From Rhizomys pruinosus (Eukaryota; Chordata; Mammalia; Rodentia; Spalacidae), in contig VZQC01012261.1 in NCBI GenBank assembly GCA_009823505.1, forward strand, positions 922,471-986,470: a stretch of 64,000 nt of DNA, written 5' to 3'. Below are positions 54,767 to 64,000 of the stretch, piece by piece. The translations under genes and the position numbers were made by a program. The notes under the pieces are model-generated. The model was not told the DNA's origin, made no database searches, and saw only the letters and a list, made by a program, of their open reading frames with translations. The stretch's first letter is position 1. Each line of letters begins with the position of its first letter.

Positions 54767-55195
54767 NNNNNNNNNNNNNNNNNTCCCTCCCTCCCTCCCT
54801 CCTCTGTCTGCTTCCTGTGCTCATTGGAAGACGTGAACCTCAGCTTTCTGCTCCAGCCCCTGCCACCATGCCTCCTGCCACAATGGACTATAATTCCCTG
54901 GAACCATCAATCGTAAGCTCAGAAAAACTCTTCATTTTATAAGTTCCCTTGGTCATGGTGGTTTTATCACAGCAACAGAAAAGTGACCAATACAGTGACT
55001 ATGAGAACTTACTGCTCTTGCAGAGGATCCCTAGGGTTTGGTTCCTAGAACCTACATTGGGTAGCTCACAATCATCTATAACTCAAGTTCCAGCAGATCT
55101 GACACCCTCTTCTGTCCTCCACAACCACCTGCACATATGTGGTACACACAAACACATGCACAGACATGTAAATAAATAAATTAAAAATACTGAAA
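54502..55195 (+). mobile_element. Old B2 SINE split by a solo LTR
   Basis: The head (GGGGGCTGGAGAGATGGTTAAGTGAC) ends at 54528. The element resumes at 54995 with GTGACTATGAGAACTTACTGCTCTTGCAGAGG and ends AAATAAATAAATTAAAAAT near 55190. Confidence 0.88.
54529..54994 (+). mobile_element. Solo MaLR-type LTR with assembly gap
   Basis: TGTGGTGGTTTGAACAAG to AGTGACCAATACA, flanked by GTGAC at 54524-54528 and 54995-54999. A (TTTC)n/(TC)n expansion lies inside, with 17 undetermined bases at 54767-54783. The true length is therefore unknown. It is the same family as 27385-27740 and the provirus LTRs. Confidence 0.92.
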
Positions 55196-57759
55196 ACATG
55201 ATTCTTCTCCTTCTACCTCTTAAATGCTAAGATTACAGGTGTGCACTACAAATTTCTTTTGAAAGTGGTTCTTACCCAGGAGTTCTAATCAAATTATTCT
55301 GTCAAACATCACCAAACAATGTTGAAAATAAATTTTAATATCATTTCATTTAATTCTGATAAAATTGGGAGGATAAATGCCAATATTAAAAATCATAGTA
55401 AATAAATTTTATAACAAATACAATAATGCTCCCAAATACACCAAAGATATTATTAATCAGTATATATGCTTTATATTACATGTCCTCTTTTCATTATCAG
55501 GTGGATTGAAAATGAAGTATAAAACACGTACTTACCTTTCCTTAGTTTAAATGGCTACCAACAATCACCTGTAGACAAGGTAAACTCATGGTCTCCCCTT
55601 GCTCCTCCCCTTCCTTTAAATGTATACTTACTTAGGTTTAAGGAGAGAAGAAAAAGAAATCCCTGTAAGTTCAAGTTTTTAATGTTTTGAGCAAAAACAA
55701 TTGAGCTAGGAAAGCCAACTTTTTTTTTAGCAGCTAGCAATCACAAAAATACAATATATTAACTCCAAATCCTAAAAAATGCTACAAGTGAAAGAATAGC
55801 AAGACTTATGAACAACTAATATCTGGATATAATGATGATGATATGCTGGCAGGAAAGTAACCTTTCTGAATATTATGGGATTCTAACTGCCCACGTGTGT
55901 GCAGGTAGAACAAGTTTACAAAGTTTGGTGACATCCTACAATTTAGTGGAGTATTAAATTACAACACTCAGTTAACAGTGGTAATACAATCATTGTAATC
56001 AACGAATAACCAAATTAGGTAAGGATGAGTAACTTAGTCAACAGGTTACTACGTAGTACTCAGCGGCTTTCTGTTGTAAAAATGAATCATGAGTTCCAGG
56101 ACAGCCAGAGCTACAGGGAGACCCTGTCTCAAAAAAAGACCAAAAAAAAAAAAAAAATGAATCATGAAAGTACAGCTAATGAGCTTTGCATTTTCCCCTA
56201 AGCAGTCTTGCAAGTCCATAAACTTGTTTTGGTCCAAGACTAATATTAGGCAACACTGTCTGACTTGGATCCAAACGATCTCATGGACTGACCTAAAATA
56301 CACAGAAAACAGTGCAATCGATCCAATTTTATAAAAACATGAGTTACAATCTTACTGATTTGACTTAATTTTGCACTAAACTACATTGTTTTAAGCAGTA
56401 TGGATTATTCTTCAAAGTACATAGTGAATCTATGCCTTTAATGACTTCAGCAAATTTATTAAAATTGTCTTTCACGGTAGTCTTATTGAATCACTGTAGA
56501 AACACTATTTCAGTTGTCTTCACTGTTTAATACACTAATTTGTAAATAAAGGGGACATTTGTCCTTTTATAGTAAAGTCACACTTGAGCAAACATCCTAA
56601 ACTTTCTTTACGTCAGGTTTAGGAATACTATCAGCCATGACTACAATAAACCCATCTAAAAATATCTGTATTTCTATTAAGGGTAAAGACAAAAGTTACA
56701 GTGTTTGGGGCATTTTATTCATAGGTTAAGGTCAAATGGCGTTGTCAAATTTGGACAGAAGAAAAAAGTCTTCTGGTACAAATAAGATAAACAAGTTTTA
56801 ACATATGCAGGGGTTAAGAGGGGAATGCTTCAGTGAAACAAGGAATTACCAGATGCAAAAAGGAAAAGAAGAAAAAACATACTAATACCTCCAATTAGGT
56901 ACAATTTTGAGTTTGTTGAAAATTATTTTGTCCTTAATTTTAGTCATTTCTGACTCACTAATTTTCAGGAGCTTCTCTGAGTAACAGAAATTACATCACA
57001 GTAACTGAAATATTTAGTATACCTGGTGTTACAGCACCCTCTATCACATGATCATATACAGAGTATATTTATATAAACTAGTTTCCTTACGTGTGGCTGT
57101 TTAACCATTTAACTTTCCTGGTTTTAGGAGTTTCCTACTTCCAGGGAGAAAAATCTACTGCTGTCCAATTTTAGTGTCGCTGTAAAATTATTACCAACAG
57201 AACCATCTGTCCTCAATACCAAATGGCATTATTATCAAAGCAATCCTGAAATCATTATTTGAACTCTGGTCCTAGTTTCTACAGCATGTCTACCTCCTGA
57301 GAACTTAATCAGAGACTTAATTATCCAGCCTCTAATTCCACATCTCCTTTTCCAGTTATAAACTGTGCCGTGAAAAGCCTTCTGAATCCTGACGCATGCT
57401 CAAATTTGAGAACCACTGCTGTACGAGAAATGCCCATCTCTGACTTCCAAGGAATATTTGAGTAACTTTCATTATGTATCTAAGATGTACAAGGCACCTG
57501 TCCAAGAAAACACTGAGAACAATGGCTAATAGTCCTCAACTTTCCTGGAATAACTGGGCCTTCAGGCAAGAATTCTTTACTAGGGGTTAATGTATGCTTA
57601 TTTTGCTAACTTTGAAGAAAAACAGATCTCCGTTTACCTAAAATAAACACGCCATAGAAACAAATCGATATTCAACATTTCTGGGTTTATGAGACCCTAA
57701 AACTCCTTTTCGCAACATCAACTAAACCAATTAAAGAAAACAAAAATCTTTTCCAACAG
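55196..57759. other. Anonymous sequence upstream of the CpG island
   Basis: Apart from a 66-bp 5'-truncated B1 at 56091-56156 (duplicated flank AATGAATCAT), little is recognised. A minus-strand donor-like GTAAGTACG (ending 55536) and an acceptor-like TTTTCTGTGTATTTTAG (near 56304) occur, but no open frame joins them. If a gene leaves the island leftward, its noncoding first exon or intron would lie here. Confidence 0.45.
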
Positions 57760-58131
57760 AGGCAGATGAATGCCACAAAGCCGGTACCAGCTCCCCACAA
57801 AACGAGAAATGATCTAGTTCCGTGCAGGCTAAAGAACGGATGCGAGGGACAAGCCCAAGCAAGTGAAACGCGAGCAGGAGCTGGGCAGCTAGAGATAAAA
57901 ATTACAGAAAGCCCTCGACTTCCTCCCCTTTGGGGTCAGTTTTCCCTCCTTACACCAGAAACTTCCGCTCCAGGAAGCTGCAAAATCCCTCCCGCGCGGG
58001 AACTCGAAGGGGCGGAGACTTCGGTCCCGCCTTCCTCACGGGTGGGGTCAAAGAAAGCGGGGGCCGCAGTTTCTCTGGAAGGTTCCGACGTTAGGGAGCC
58101 AGCCCCTCCTCCGGCGGCGGGAAACTCGGCA

Positions 58132-58145
58132 CCAGATGGCGCTGC
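58132..58145 (+). promoter_or_regulatory. CTCF- or YY1-like site
   Basis: CCAGATGGCGCTGC fits the core of the CTCF motif (AGRTGGCGC) and also holds the ATGGC core of YY1. It lies in the middle of the CpG island, a common position for either factor. Confidence 0.4.
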
Positions 58146-58220
58146 CGCACCGAGAGCCGGAGCCGCGGCCTCTGGGGAGACAGGAAGAGGCGTCACTAGA
58201 CCCCTTCCTTCTCGCCGCCG

Positions 58221-58230
58221 CCGGAAGTGA
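58221..58230 (+). promoter_or_regulatory. ETS/GABP site
   Basis: CCGGAAGTGA is a full consensus for GABPA and related ETS factors. It follows a CGCCGCCG stretch and overlaps an AAGTGAGC that could also serve as a splice donor on the plus strand. Confidence 0.6.
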
Positions 58231-58520
58231 GCTCCGTAGCCGGCCTCCCGTCCCGGATATTAAATCGGCTGGGCTGTTCCGCGAGAGGGTGGTGCCAAAC
58301 CCGGAACCGAATAGCGAACGTCGCGCCTCGGGGCGGAAAGCCAGGGTGGTACCCGAAGGGTTTGGCTTCCGGTGTGCGCGCCTCTGTTGGCGGGAGCGCG
58401 AGGGGCGGATCGTCTGTGTGCGCTTGCTCACTTGGAGGACGCGGGTTTAGCCGGAGTGTGCGTCTTTCTCCATCTTTGAATGTTTGCTGGCCCGGAAAGC
58501 CGGAAATGGGGGCGTAATTC

Positions 58521-59487
58521 CCCCCCCCTTCCCACCTACAAGGCTTGATTTTCTGAGAATCAGATTTCTGGAAATTTCTGTGGAAAGTTAGTTGTATTAG
58601 AGGTAAACTCTAGGTATATTTTCTTTTAATCATACGCGGTCTGAATTTTCTCAGTCCTAGGATGCACCCCGCCACCTCTCTGAATCTTCGTTGGCTGATC
58701 CCCTTTTCTGTAAACGTATTCCGAGGAGGTGGAGATGGCACAGCAAAGTAGGTGTAGAATAGGTTATTCGAATGGAATTCAGCATTTTTGGGTACTTGAC
58801 AGAGGCTTGGCTTTTTAAAGCCCCCCCCCTTTTTATTTACTTCAGAATAATTTGGCGTCCTGTATTCCATGGTGTAGCTTTAGACATAACTTAAAAGCCA
58901 AGTTTTGTTAATTAAGAGAAACTTGCCTGTTCAAATGTTTCAAGGAATAATTTTGACTTTTTTCTTTGTTTGCAATATAAGAACAATCCATTTTTAGTAG
59001 CTGGACAGTAGTATTCAGTTCATTGACTTTGTTTTGGTTTTAGATGTGGCCTGAGAACTACAAAATAATATTGCAAAAAGTAAAAGCAATGTAAATATGT
59101 ATCCACTTCTCTTTAACTTTAGACTAAAAGTGTCAGTCACTCCAAGTAATAAGCTCCCCAAAAGTAAGATTTCAGTCTTGATAAACAGTTTTAGGAATTT
59201 CAGAGGTCTTTGCCCCCATAAGTTACCGAAAAACAATAAATTCCTTTTAAACTTGCATAAACGAAATAGAAATTCTAAGGTAGAAAAATAACAGAGGAGT
59301 AGTGGAGACAGGAATGAAGAGAATTAGATGATCTATAAAGCTAGTAAGAGCCTGGCAACTCTGCCTTGATTGTGTAGGCCATTTACTATGAAGTAAGACT
59401 CCTACTTTTAGCATGTTAATCATACAGCTAAAGAATGTCAACCTAACTTAGTTCATTATTGTTCCTTGAGTAGGCCATTGCCTTGTG
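58521..59487. other. Anonymous sequence right of the CpG island
   Basis: No exon or repeat is supported. A donor-like AGAGGTAAAC occurs at about 58600 on the plus strand and could end a noncoding first exon. Confidence 0.4.
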
Positions 59488-59660
59488 TCGTGGTGGCACA
59501 CGACTTTAATCCTAGCACTTGGGAGGCAGAGGCAGGCAGATCTTTGTGAGTTTAAGGCCAGCCTGGTCTACAGAGTAAGTTCCAGGACAGCTGGGGCTAC
59601 AGGGAAACCCTGTCTCGAAAATACCAAAAAGAAAACAAACAAACAAACAAAAAAACACAA
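59488..59660 (+). mobile_element. B1 SINE
   Basis: GTCGTGGTGGCACACGACTTTAATCC to GGGAAACCCTGTCTCGAAA, tail (CAAA)n. Few substitutions. Confidence 0.93.
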
Positions 59661-60171
59661 GTAGGAAATGTGGACAACATTGTGTGGTATTCAGCAGGCT
59701 GTCCAAGGATAAAAAGGAAAGCCATACCAGAAGGGTTTATTTAGAGAGCATAATGAAGTCAGAGCTCAGCTTGTGATAGATCTGTAGAGACTGATTTGTA
59801 AGAGAAAGGAAAATAGTTTTCTGCCTCAAAAGGTATCAAACAATGCATCCTTGCATAACTTAGCATTGGCTGATTCTCATTCTCCCAGCTTACTTAAACC
59901 TGTATGTTCTCATCCCTGTACCTCATATATCCAGCCAGGCTGGTTGTGTACTCTACTGAACAAAAAAGTTCTGTACTCTACTGAAAAAAAGAAGTGTGAA
60001 CCAAGAAAAGTCTCATTCCCACTACCTACACCTGTACACTTCAGACATCTATTTTAAATCATGTTGGTTCTTCTTGTCATGTGACAACACGGGTATTTTC
60101 AGTCTTTAGTTTTGCGCTTTAATGGGTAAATGGGATTCTCTCTTTTTAATAAAGTGTTCAAGAAAAAAAGG

Positions 60172-60262
60172 TTTTTAGACAGTGTCTAACTCACACTGCT
60201 TTCAAACTCAGTCTTCTGTTTCAGCCTCCCAAGTGCTACTACGGGCTACCACCATGCCTGGT
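60172..60262 (-). mobile_element. B1-like fragment, old
   Basis: TTTTTAGACAGTGTCTAACTC to GCTACCACCATGCCTGG is a minus-strand B1 remnant with an internal deletion. Confidence 0.65.
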
Positions 60263-60417
60263 TGTGTTCAAATTACTGTGTGAAATTTTTGCTAATATTT
60301 AAATTGAGTTATTGGCTTTAAATTGTAGGAGGTGTAGTACTCATAATATTTATACTATTATGGAAATAGTATTATCGGACTTACCCAACATAAGCCCTTT
60401 TATTTTCCTGTTTGTTT

Positions 60418-60562
60418 TCAGTCTTTTTGAGACAAGGTCTCCCTTTAGTCCCAGCTGGTCTGGAACTTGCTATATAGACCAGGCTGGCTTTGACTCACAG
60501 AGATCCACCTCTCTCTGCCTCCCATGTGCTGGGATTAAAGGCATGCACTACCACACCTGCTT
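60418..60562 (-). mobile_element. B1 SINE
   Basis: TCAGTCTTTTTGAGACAAGGTCTCCC to GGCATGCACTACCACACCTGC, a full minus-strand B1. Confidence 0.92.
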
Positions 60563-60855
60563 ATTTTCTTAATAGTGTCTTTTGAAAAGAAGTTTTGTTT
60601 TTCAAGGATTTGACATATTATCAAATGTTCAATTTATCACCACAAAGTTGTTCATAAAGGCCTCTTATCTCTTTAATATTCACAGTATTGAAATTCTCAA
60701 GATTATTTTGGGTATTCTGAGTACATTTTAATACAAATTTTAGGACTGACTTCAATTTCTAAAAACACCTACTGAACTTTTGATTGGGATTCTATAGAAT
60801 ATCTCAGTTTGATGCATTGTCAGGGAAGAAATGACATCTTAAAAGTACTGAATTT

Positions 60856-61080
60856 GGGGATAAGGAAATGCCTCAGTAGGTAAAAGTGCTTACTTACTCT
60901 GCAGCTTGAGCACTGGAGTTCCAATCCCCAGCATCCACATAAGCTAGACAGGGCTACAGATGCTTGGAACCCCAGAATTCTGGGTGCAGAGGCAGGCATA
61001 TCCCTGGAGCTTCCTGGCCATACAGTAATGCATACATGCATCTTCGAAATACACCACACATTTACATAATAAAAAATTAG
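60856..61080 (+). mobile_element. B3/B2-like SINE, old
   Basis: GGGGATAAGGAAATGCCTCAGTAGG, B-box-like GAGTTCCAATCCCC, and a body with a TGCATACATGCATC tail region. The body differs from B2 and is closer to B3 or a B2-related composite. Confidence 0.6.
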
Positions 61081-61214
61081 TAAGTAAATAATTCAAAAAA
61101 ATACTAAATTTTCTGAACCAGGAATGTGGCATATTTTGCTAACCTATTTTGGTCTTTAATTTCTCTTTGTAATTTTCATCAAAATGTTTTGTAAAATTTA
61201 TTCCTAAATACTTT

Positions 61215-61435
61215 TAATAAATTTTGTTTGTTTGCAGCATGTATGAATGTTTTGGCTGCATGTATGTAATTGTACCAGATGCGTGCACTGTCATTGAAGA
61301 CCAGAAGAGATCATTAGATCCCCTGGAACTGAATTTATGGACAGTTGTCAGCTGCCATGTGGTTGCTGGGAACTGAACCTGGTCCTCTACAAGAGCTGTC
61401 AGTGCTCTTAACCACTGAGCTATCTCTTGAACCCA
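61215..61435 (-). mobile_element. B2/B3-like SINE, old
   Basis: TTTAATAAATTTTGTTTGTTTGCAGCATG to AACCACTGAGCTATCTC, a minus-strand B2-type element without the body duplication. Confidence 0.75.
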
Positions 61436-61693
61436 AATTTAAAACTTTATCATAACTTTTCTATTTAATTTTCCTACTTTATTTTCGGTTGTAGGATTTT
61501 CATTTGATTCTTATTTATAGAATCTACCTCTTGAGTGAAATTGTAATTTGTACCTGGTAACACCAACATTTTGATCATCTGTAGATCTTGTGTCTATTAT
61601 CTTTCTCTTATCCCTGTTAGTAGAGACAGAAAGCTATCTTTGCTCATGAAGCAACATTTAGAATCAAAGATGATTTATTTAAAAAGGATTTAC

Positions 61694-61860
61694 ACTGGGC
61701 GCGGTGGTGCATGCCCTTAATCCTAGCATGCAGGAGGCAGAGGCAGGCGGATCTTTGTGAGTTCAAGGCCAGCCTGGTCTACAGAGTGAGTTCCAGGACA
61801 GCTGGGGCTACAGGGAGACCCTGTCTGGAAAAAAAAAAGACCAAAAAAAAAAAAAAAATC
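61694..61860 (+). mobile_element. B1 SINE with 13-bp target-site duplication
   Basis: A plus-strand B1 is flanked by AAAAAGGATTTAC at 61681-61693 and 61861-61873. The tail holds two A-runs separated by GACC. Confidence 0.95.
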
Positions 61861-61873
61861 AAAAAGGATTTAC

Positions 61874-63507
61874 TTTTGTGTCTGTCAAGAAGTTGGGTTG
61901 TAGAATACCTAATCTAATAAAGTGTTGAGATTATGTCTCTCTTTGTTGGACCTTATCTGTTGCAGGTTTGTTGACTCCCTATCATGGTTCGTCCTTTTTT
62001 TGAAATCTAAAGAGCTTCAGCTTCAGAACTGGCAAATGAGACAGGAAAAACACCTGCATATGGACAGAGTTCTATGCATTTTTTTCAGGACTTTGCCCTT
62101 TCAAGATACCCTTAGAAACATTAGCCTATACTCAACAAGTTTTTAATAAGAGGATGAGCCTGATCAAAAGAAAAAAATAATTCTCTAATCTCAGAGTCTC
62201 CGTGTCGATAGGACCATGTGCATGTGCGTGTGTATGTGTGTGTGCACGTGCATGTATATGTATATGTATATGTAATGTATATGTATATGTATATGTTTAG
62301 AGTCTCAGCACCACTTTTATCCCTGGATGGCAGAACAACCCAGAAGATAGCACAGTGACCTTCTATCTTGATTCTAGAGGTGTTAGGTGAGGCTTTCTGG
62401 AATTGATGTCCTGTGGCTACAGATGAGTTCTAGGAGTGTCTCTTGATTCTTTTCAGGATTTGCCTGTCCTTCCTCCTTACAGAAAAGAATCCTCTGTTCC
62501 TTCTGAGAGACTCAGATGCTTTTTATTGATTGATTGATCGATTGACTGATTGATTGATGCCAGTAAAGAAATATATTCCCTATATAGACATCTTAATCTC
62601 AAGGGATAACTATGTAATGTATTCCCCACAATTCTGAGGATGTGCTGTAGAAAGATTCAGATGATTAGGATTAAATCTGGTCTCCCACTCAACTTCCTGC
62701 CTGGAGTGGCTGGGAATCAGCAAGTTACTTCATTTTGTTTTGAGCTTTAGTTTCCCTGATTCAAACAAGAGGATGTCTACCTTTTAGATTTTTTTTGGGG
62801 GGGGTCTAAAAAAGATAGTATACATAAAGTACCTAATACATGATAAATTCTGTTACCCTTACATTTATATAGCATGGCAATTTTAACATCAAAGATTAGT
62901 CAGCTCATCTGACTTGTCCACAGAGCAGCAGACTTCTGGAACTCATACAATTTCCAGCTTTTTGCTCATTACATTTTAAATCAGTAAACCTTGATTAAGC
63001 CTCTGTTGCATGCTAAACATGACAATGATATGACTAGATATAAAAACATTGAAATAATAACCTGTCTCAACTATGTTAGCTTGTCTATTTTCTTGAAAAC
63101 CATGTTCAGAACTATTCTGGAACAGGTTGATCATCCAGTTTTCATTTGCTGGACTTTGTCACATCTGTTCTCTTGTTGCTATTTGTTTCAGCTGAAGTTT
63201 TAGTAACCTGAAATAAAATTTGCTATAATTGGACTATAAAGTTTGAGTTTAACCTAGAATGAAATTTAATAGAAACAGCTCTAATAGGGGATCGCCACAG
63301 GAAATTTTGTTAATAACAAAGCAGAACAATGTTACAATGCAGTTCACTTAGAAGACAAAAGCAGCAAAACTGATCTTGAACTCTGATGTATTAGTAATCA
63401 GTCTTACTGTTATAAATATTGAAGGATAGGTTATCAAACATCTCATTTAAGTTCTGTTCAGTCTACTGGTAAAAGCAATTTCTTCTTTCTTTAAAGAGGG
63501 AAAGAAA
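61874..63507. other. Anonymous sequence with simple repeats
   Basis: A mixed (GT)n/(TATATG)n tract lies at about 62218-62296 and a (TTGA)n tract at about 62524-62559. No gene is supported. Confidence 0.6.
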
Positions 63508-63651
63508 GCCGGGCGTAGTGGCACACGCCTTTAATCCTAGCACTTGGGAGGCAGAGGCAGGCGGATCTTTGTGAGTTCAAGGCCAGCCTGGTCTACAGAG
63601 TGAATTCCAAGACAGCTGGGGCTACAGGGAGACCCTGCCTTAAGAAAAGAC

Positions 63652-63683
<32 letters not shown>

Positions 63684-63702
63684 AGAGAGAGAGAGAGAGA
63701 AA
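63508..63702 (+). mobile_element. B1 SINE with A-tail and (GA)n
   Basis: AGCCGGGCGTAGTGGCACACGCC to GGGAGACCCTGCCTTAAG, then A28 and (GA)n to about 63702. Confidence 0.93.
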
Positions 63703-64000
63703 GAGCCCACACATGTGTACAATAGCATAATGGTATGAACAGAGACAGAAACATAGGCAGGCTGAGTACACCAGGAACCCACATGCAGACATTTCCTGCT
63801 ACCCACTTATACAGGCAGGCTGTCACATACATACAAAACCAGGCTGCTTGAGAGCTGACTATTCATTGAAAGAGCTATCTCCAGATATTCTCTTTTAATT
63901 CTGCTCTTAGGATCACCCCAGCTCAGATAACATAAAAGCTCTTTAAACACCAGATACTTGGCTTCAGTTTTTGTCCTGTGTACTCTTATCTATGTCTACC

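Larger units (their letters stand above)
57780..58520. promoter_or_regulatory. CpG island promoter, TATA-less
   Basis: This is the only CpG-dense stretch of the window. It holds CCCGCGCGGG (57991-58000), GC boxes (58009-58017 and about 58401-58409), an E2F-like GCGGGAAA (58117-58124), ETS sites in both directions (CCGGAAGTG at 58221-58229, CTTCCGG at 58367-58373), a TTGGCGGGA (58387-58395) and a CCAGATGGCGCTGC (58132-58145). There is no TATA box. Paired ETS sites and GC boxes are usual in housekeeping, often bidirectional, promoters. Direction cannot be read from the sequence alone. Confidence 0.8.

Noticed and set aside
56049..56303. A minus-strand open frame of 84 codons after an acceptor-like TTTTAG
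   Set aside because: Its C-terminal third is B1 sequence and there is no donor. The splice-compatible frames are short.
57766..58230. A 154-codon open frame in the CpG island, and shorter overlapping frames on both strands
   Set aside because: GC-rich DNA has few stop codons. All frames are long here, composition is low-complexity, and no domain is seen.
61970..62146. A plus-strand acceptor (TTATCTGTTGCAG) followed by an open frame ending at a stop near 62146
   Set aside because: It could be a terminal exon, but there is no polyadenylation signal soon after, no known motif and no upstream partner exon.

Overview
This is a mammalian nuclear window, about 40 percent GC by eye, made mostly of retroelements. 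The short repeats are 7SL-derived B1, tRNA-derived B2 with clear A and B boxes, and a few ID/B4-like pieces. B1 together with B2 points to a myodont rodent (mouse, hamster, mole-rat and jerboa lineage). The young B2 and B1 copies carry wording that differs from the mouse and rat consensus as I remember them, so I favour a non-murine member. That is an inference, not an identification. I see no bacterial, CRISPR, rRNA or true tRNA feature.

Layout. 1-13.6 kb: SINEs, old L1 pieces, MaLR-type LTR remnants and anonymous sequence. 13.6-16.8 kb: an ERVL (MERV-L/HERV-L class) provirus with a 677-codon open pol remainder (RNase H, integrase, dUTPase) and an intact 3' LTR. 17.3-29.5 kb: several minus-strand L1 fragments, including an ORF2 endonuclease/RT piece and an ORF1 piece. 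Inside them sit a complete two-LTR MaLR provirus with target-site duplications (22.2-24.8 kb), which itself carries nested B2 elements, and a solo LTR at 27.4 kb. 33.5-35.3 kb: an L1 interrupted by a chimeric processed retrocopy that holds a full-length intact cystatin-B reading frame. 35.7-57.7 kb: SINEs, LTRs, L1 tails, a 301-bp tandem duplication and long anonymous stretches. A candidate spliced coding exon lies at 44.75 kb. 57.8-58.5 kb: the only CpG island, a TATA-less promoter with ETS, GC-box and E2F-like sites. 58.5-64 kb: SINEs, simple repeats and anonymous sequence.

The only host-type coding sequences I can support are the cystatin-B retrocopy (good) and, weakly, the exon at 44749-44858. 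The CpG island says a gene starts near 58 kb, but I could not place its exons. The rest is a record of transposition. Target-site duplications let the order of insertion be read directly at several places. The most unusual items are the four-deep nest at 22.0-24.8 kb, the long open ERVL pol, the chimeric cystatin-B retrocopy, a perfect 31-bp hairpin inside a B1, and an L1 in which ORF1 and ORF2 are fused in frame by a deletion. I did not find a convincing new enzymatic or defence system.
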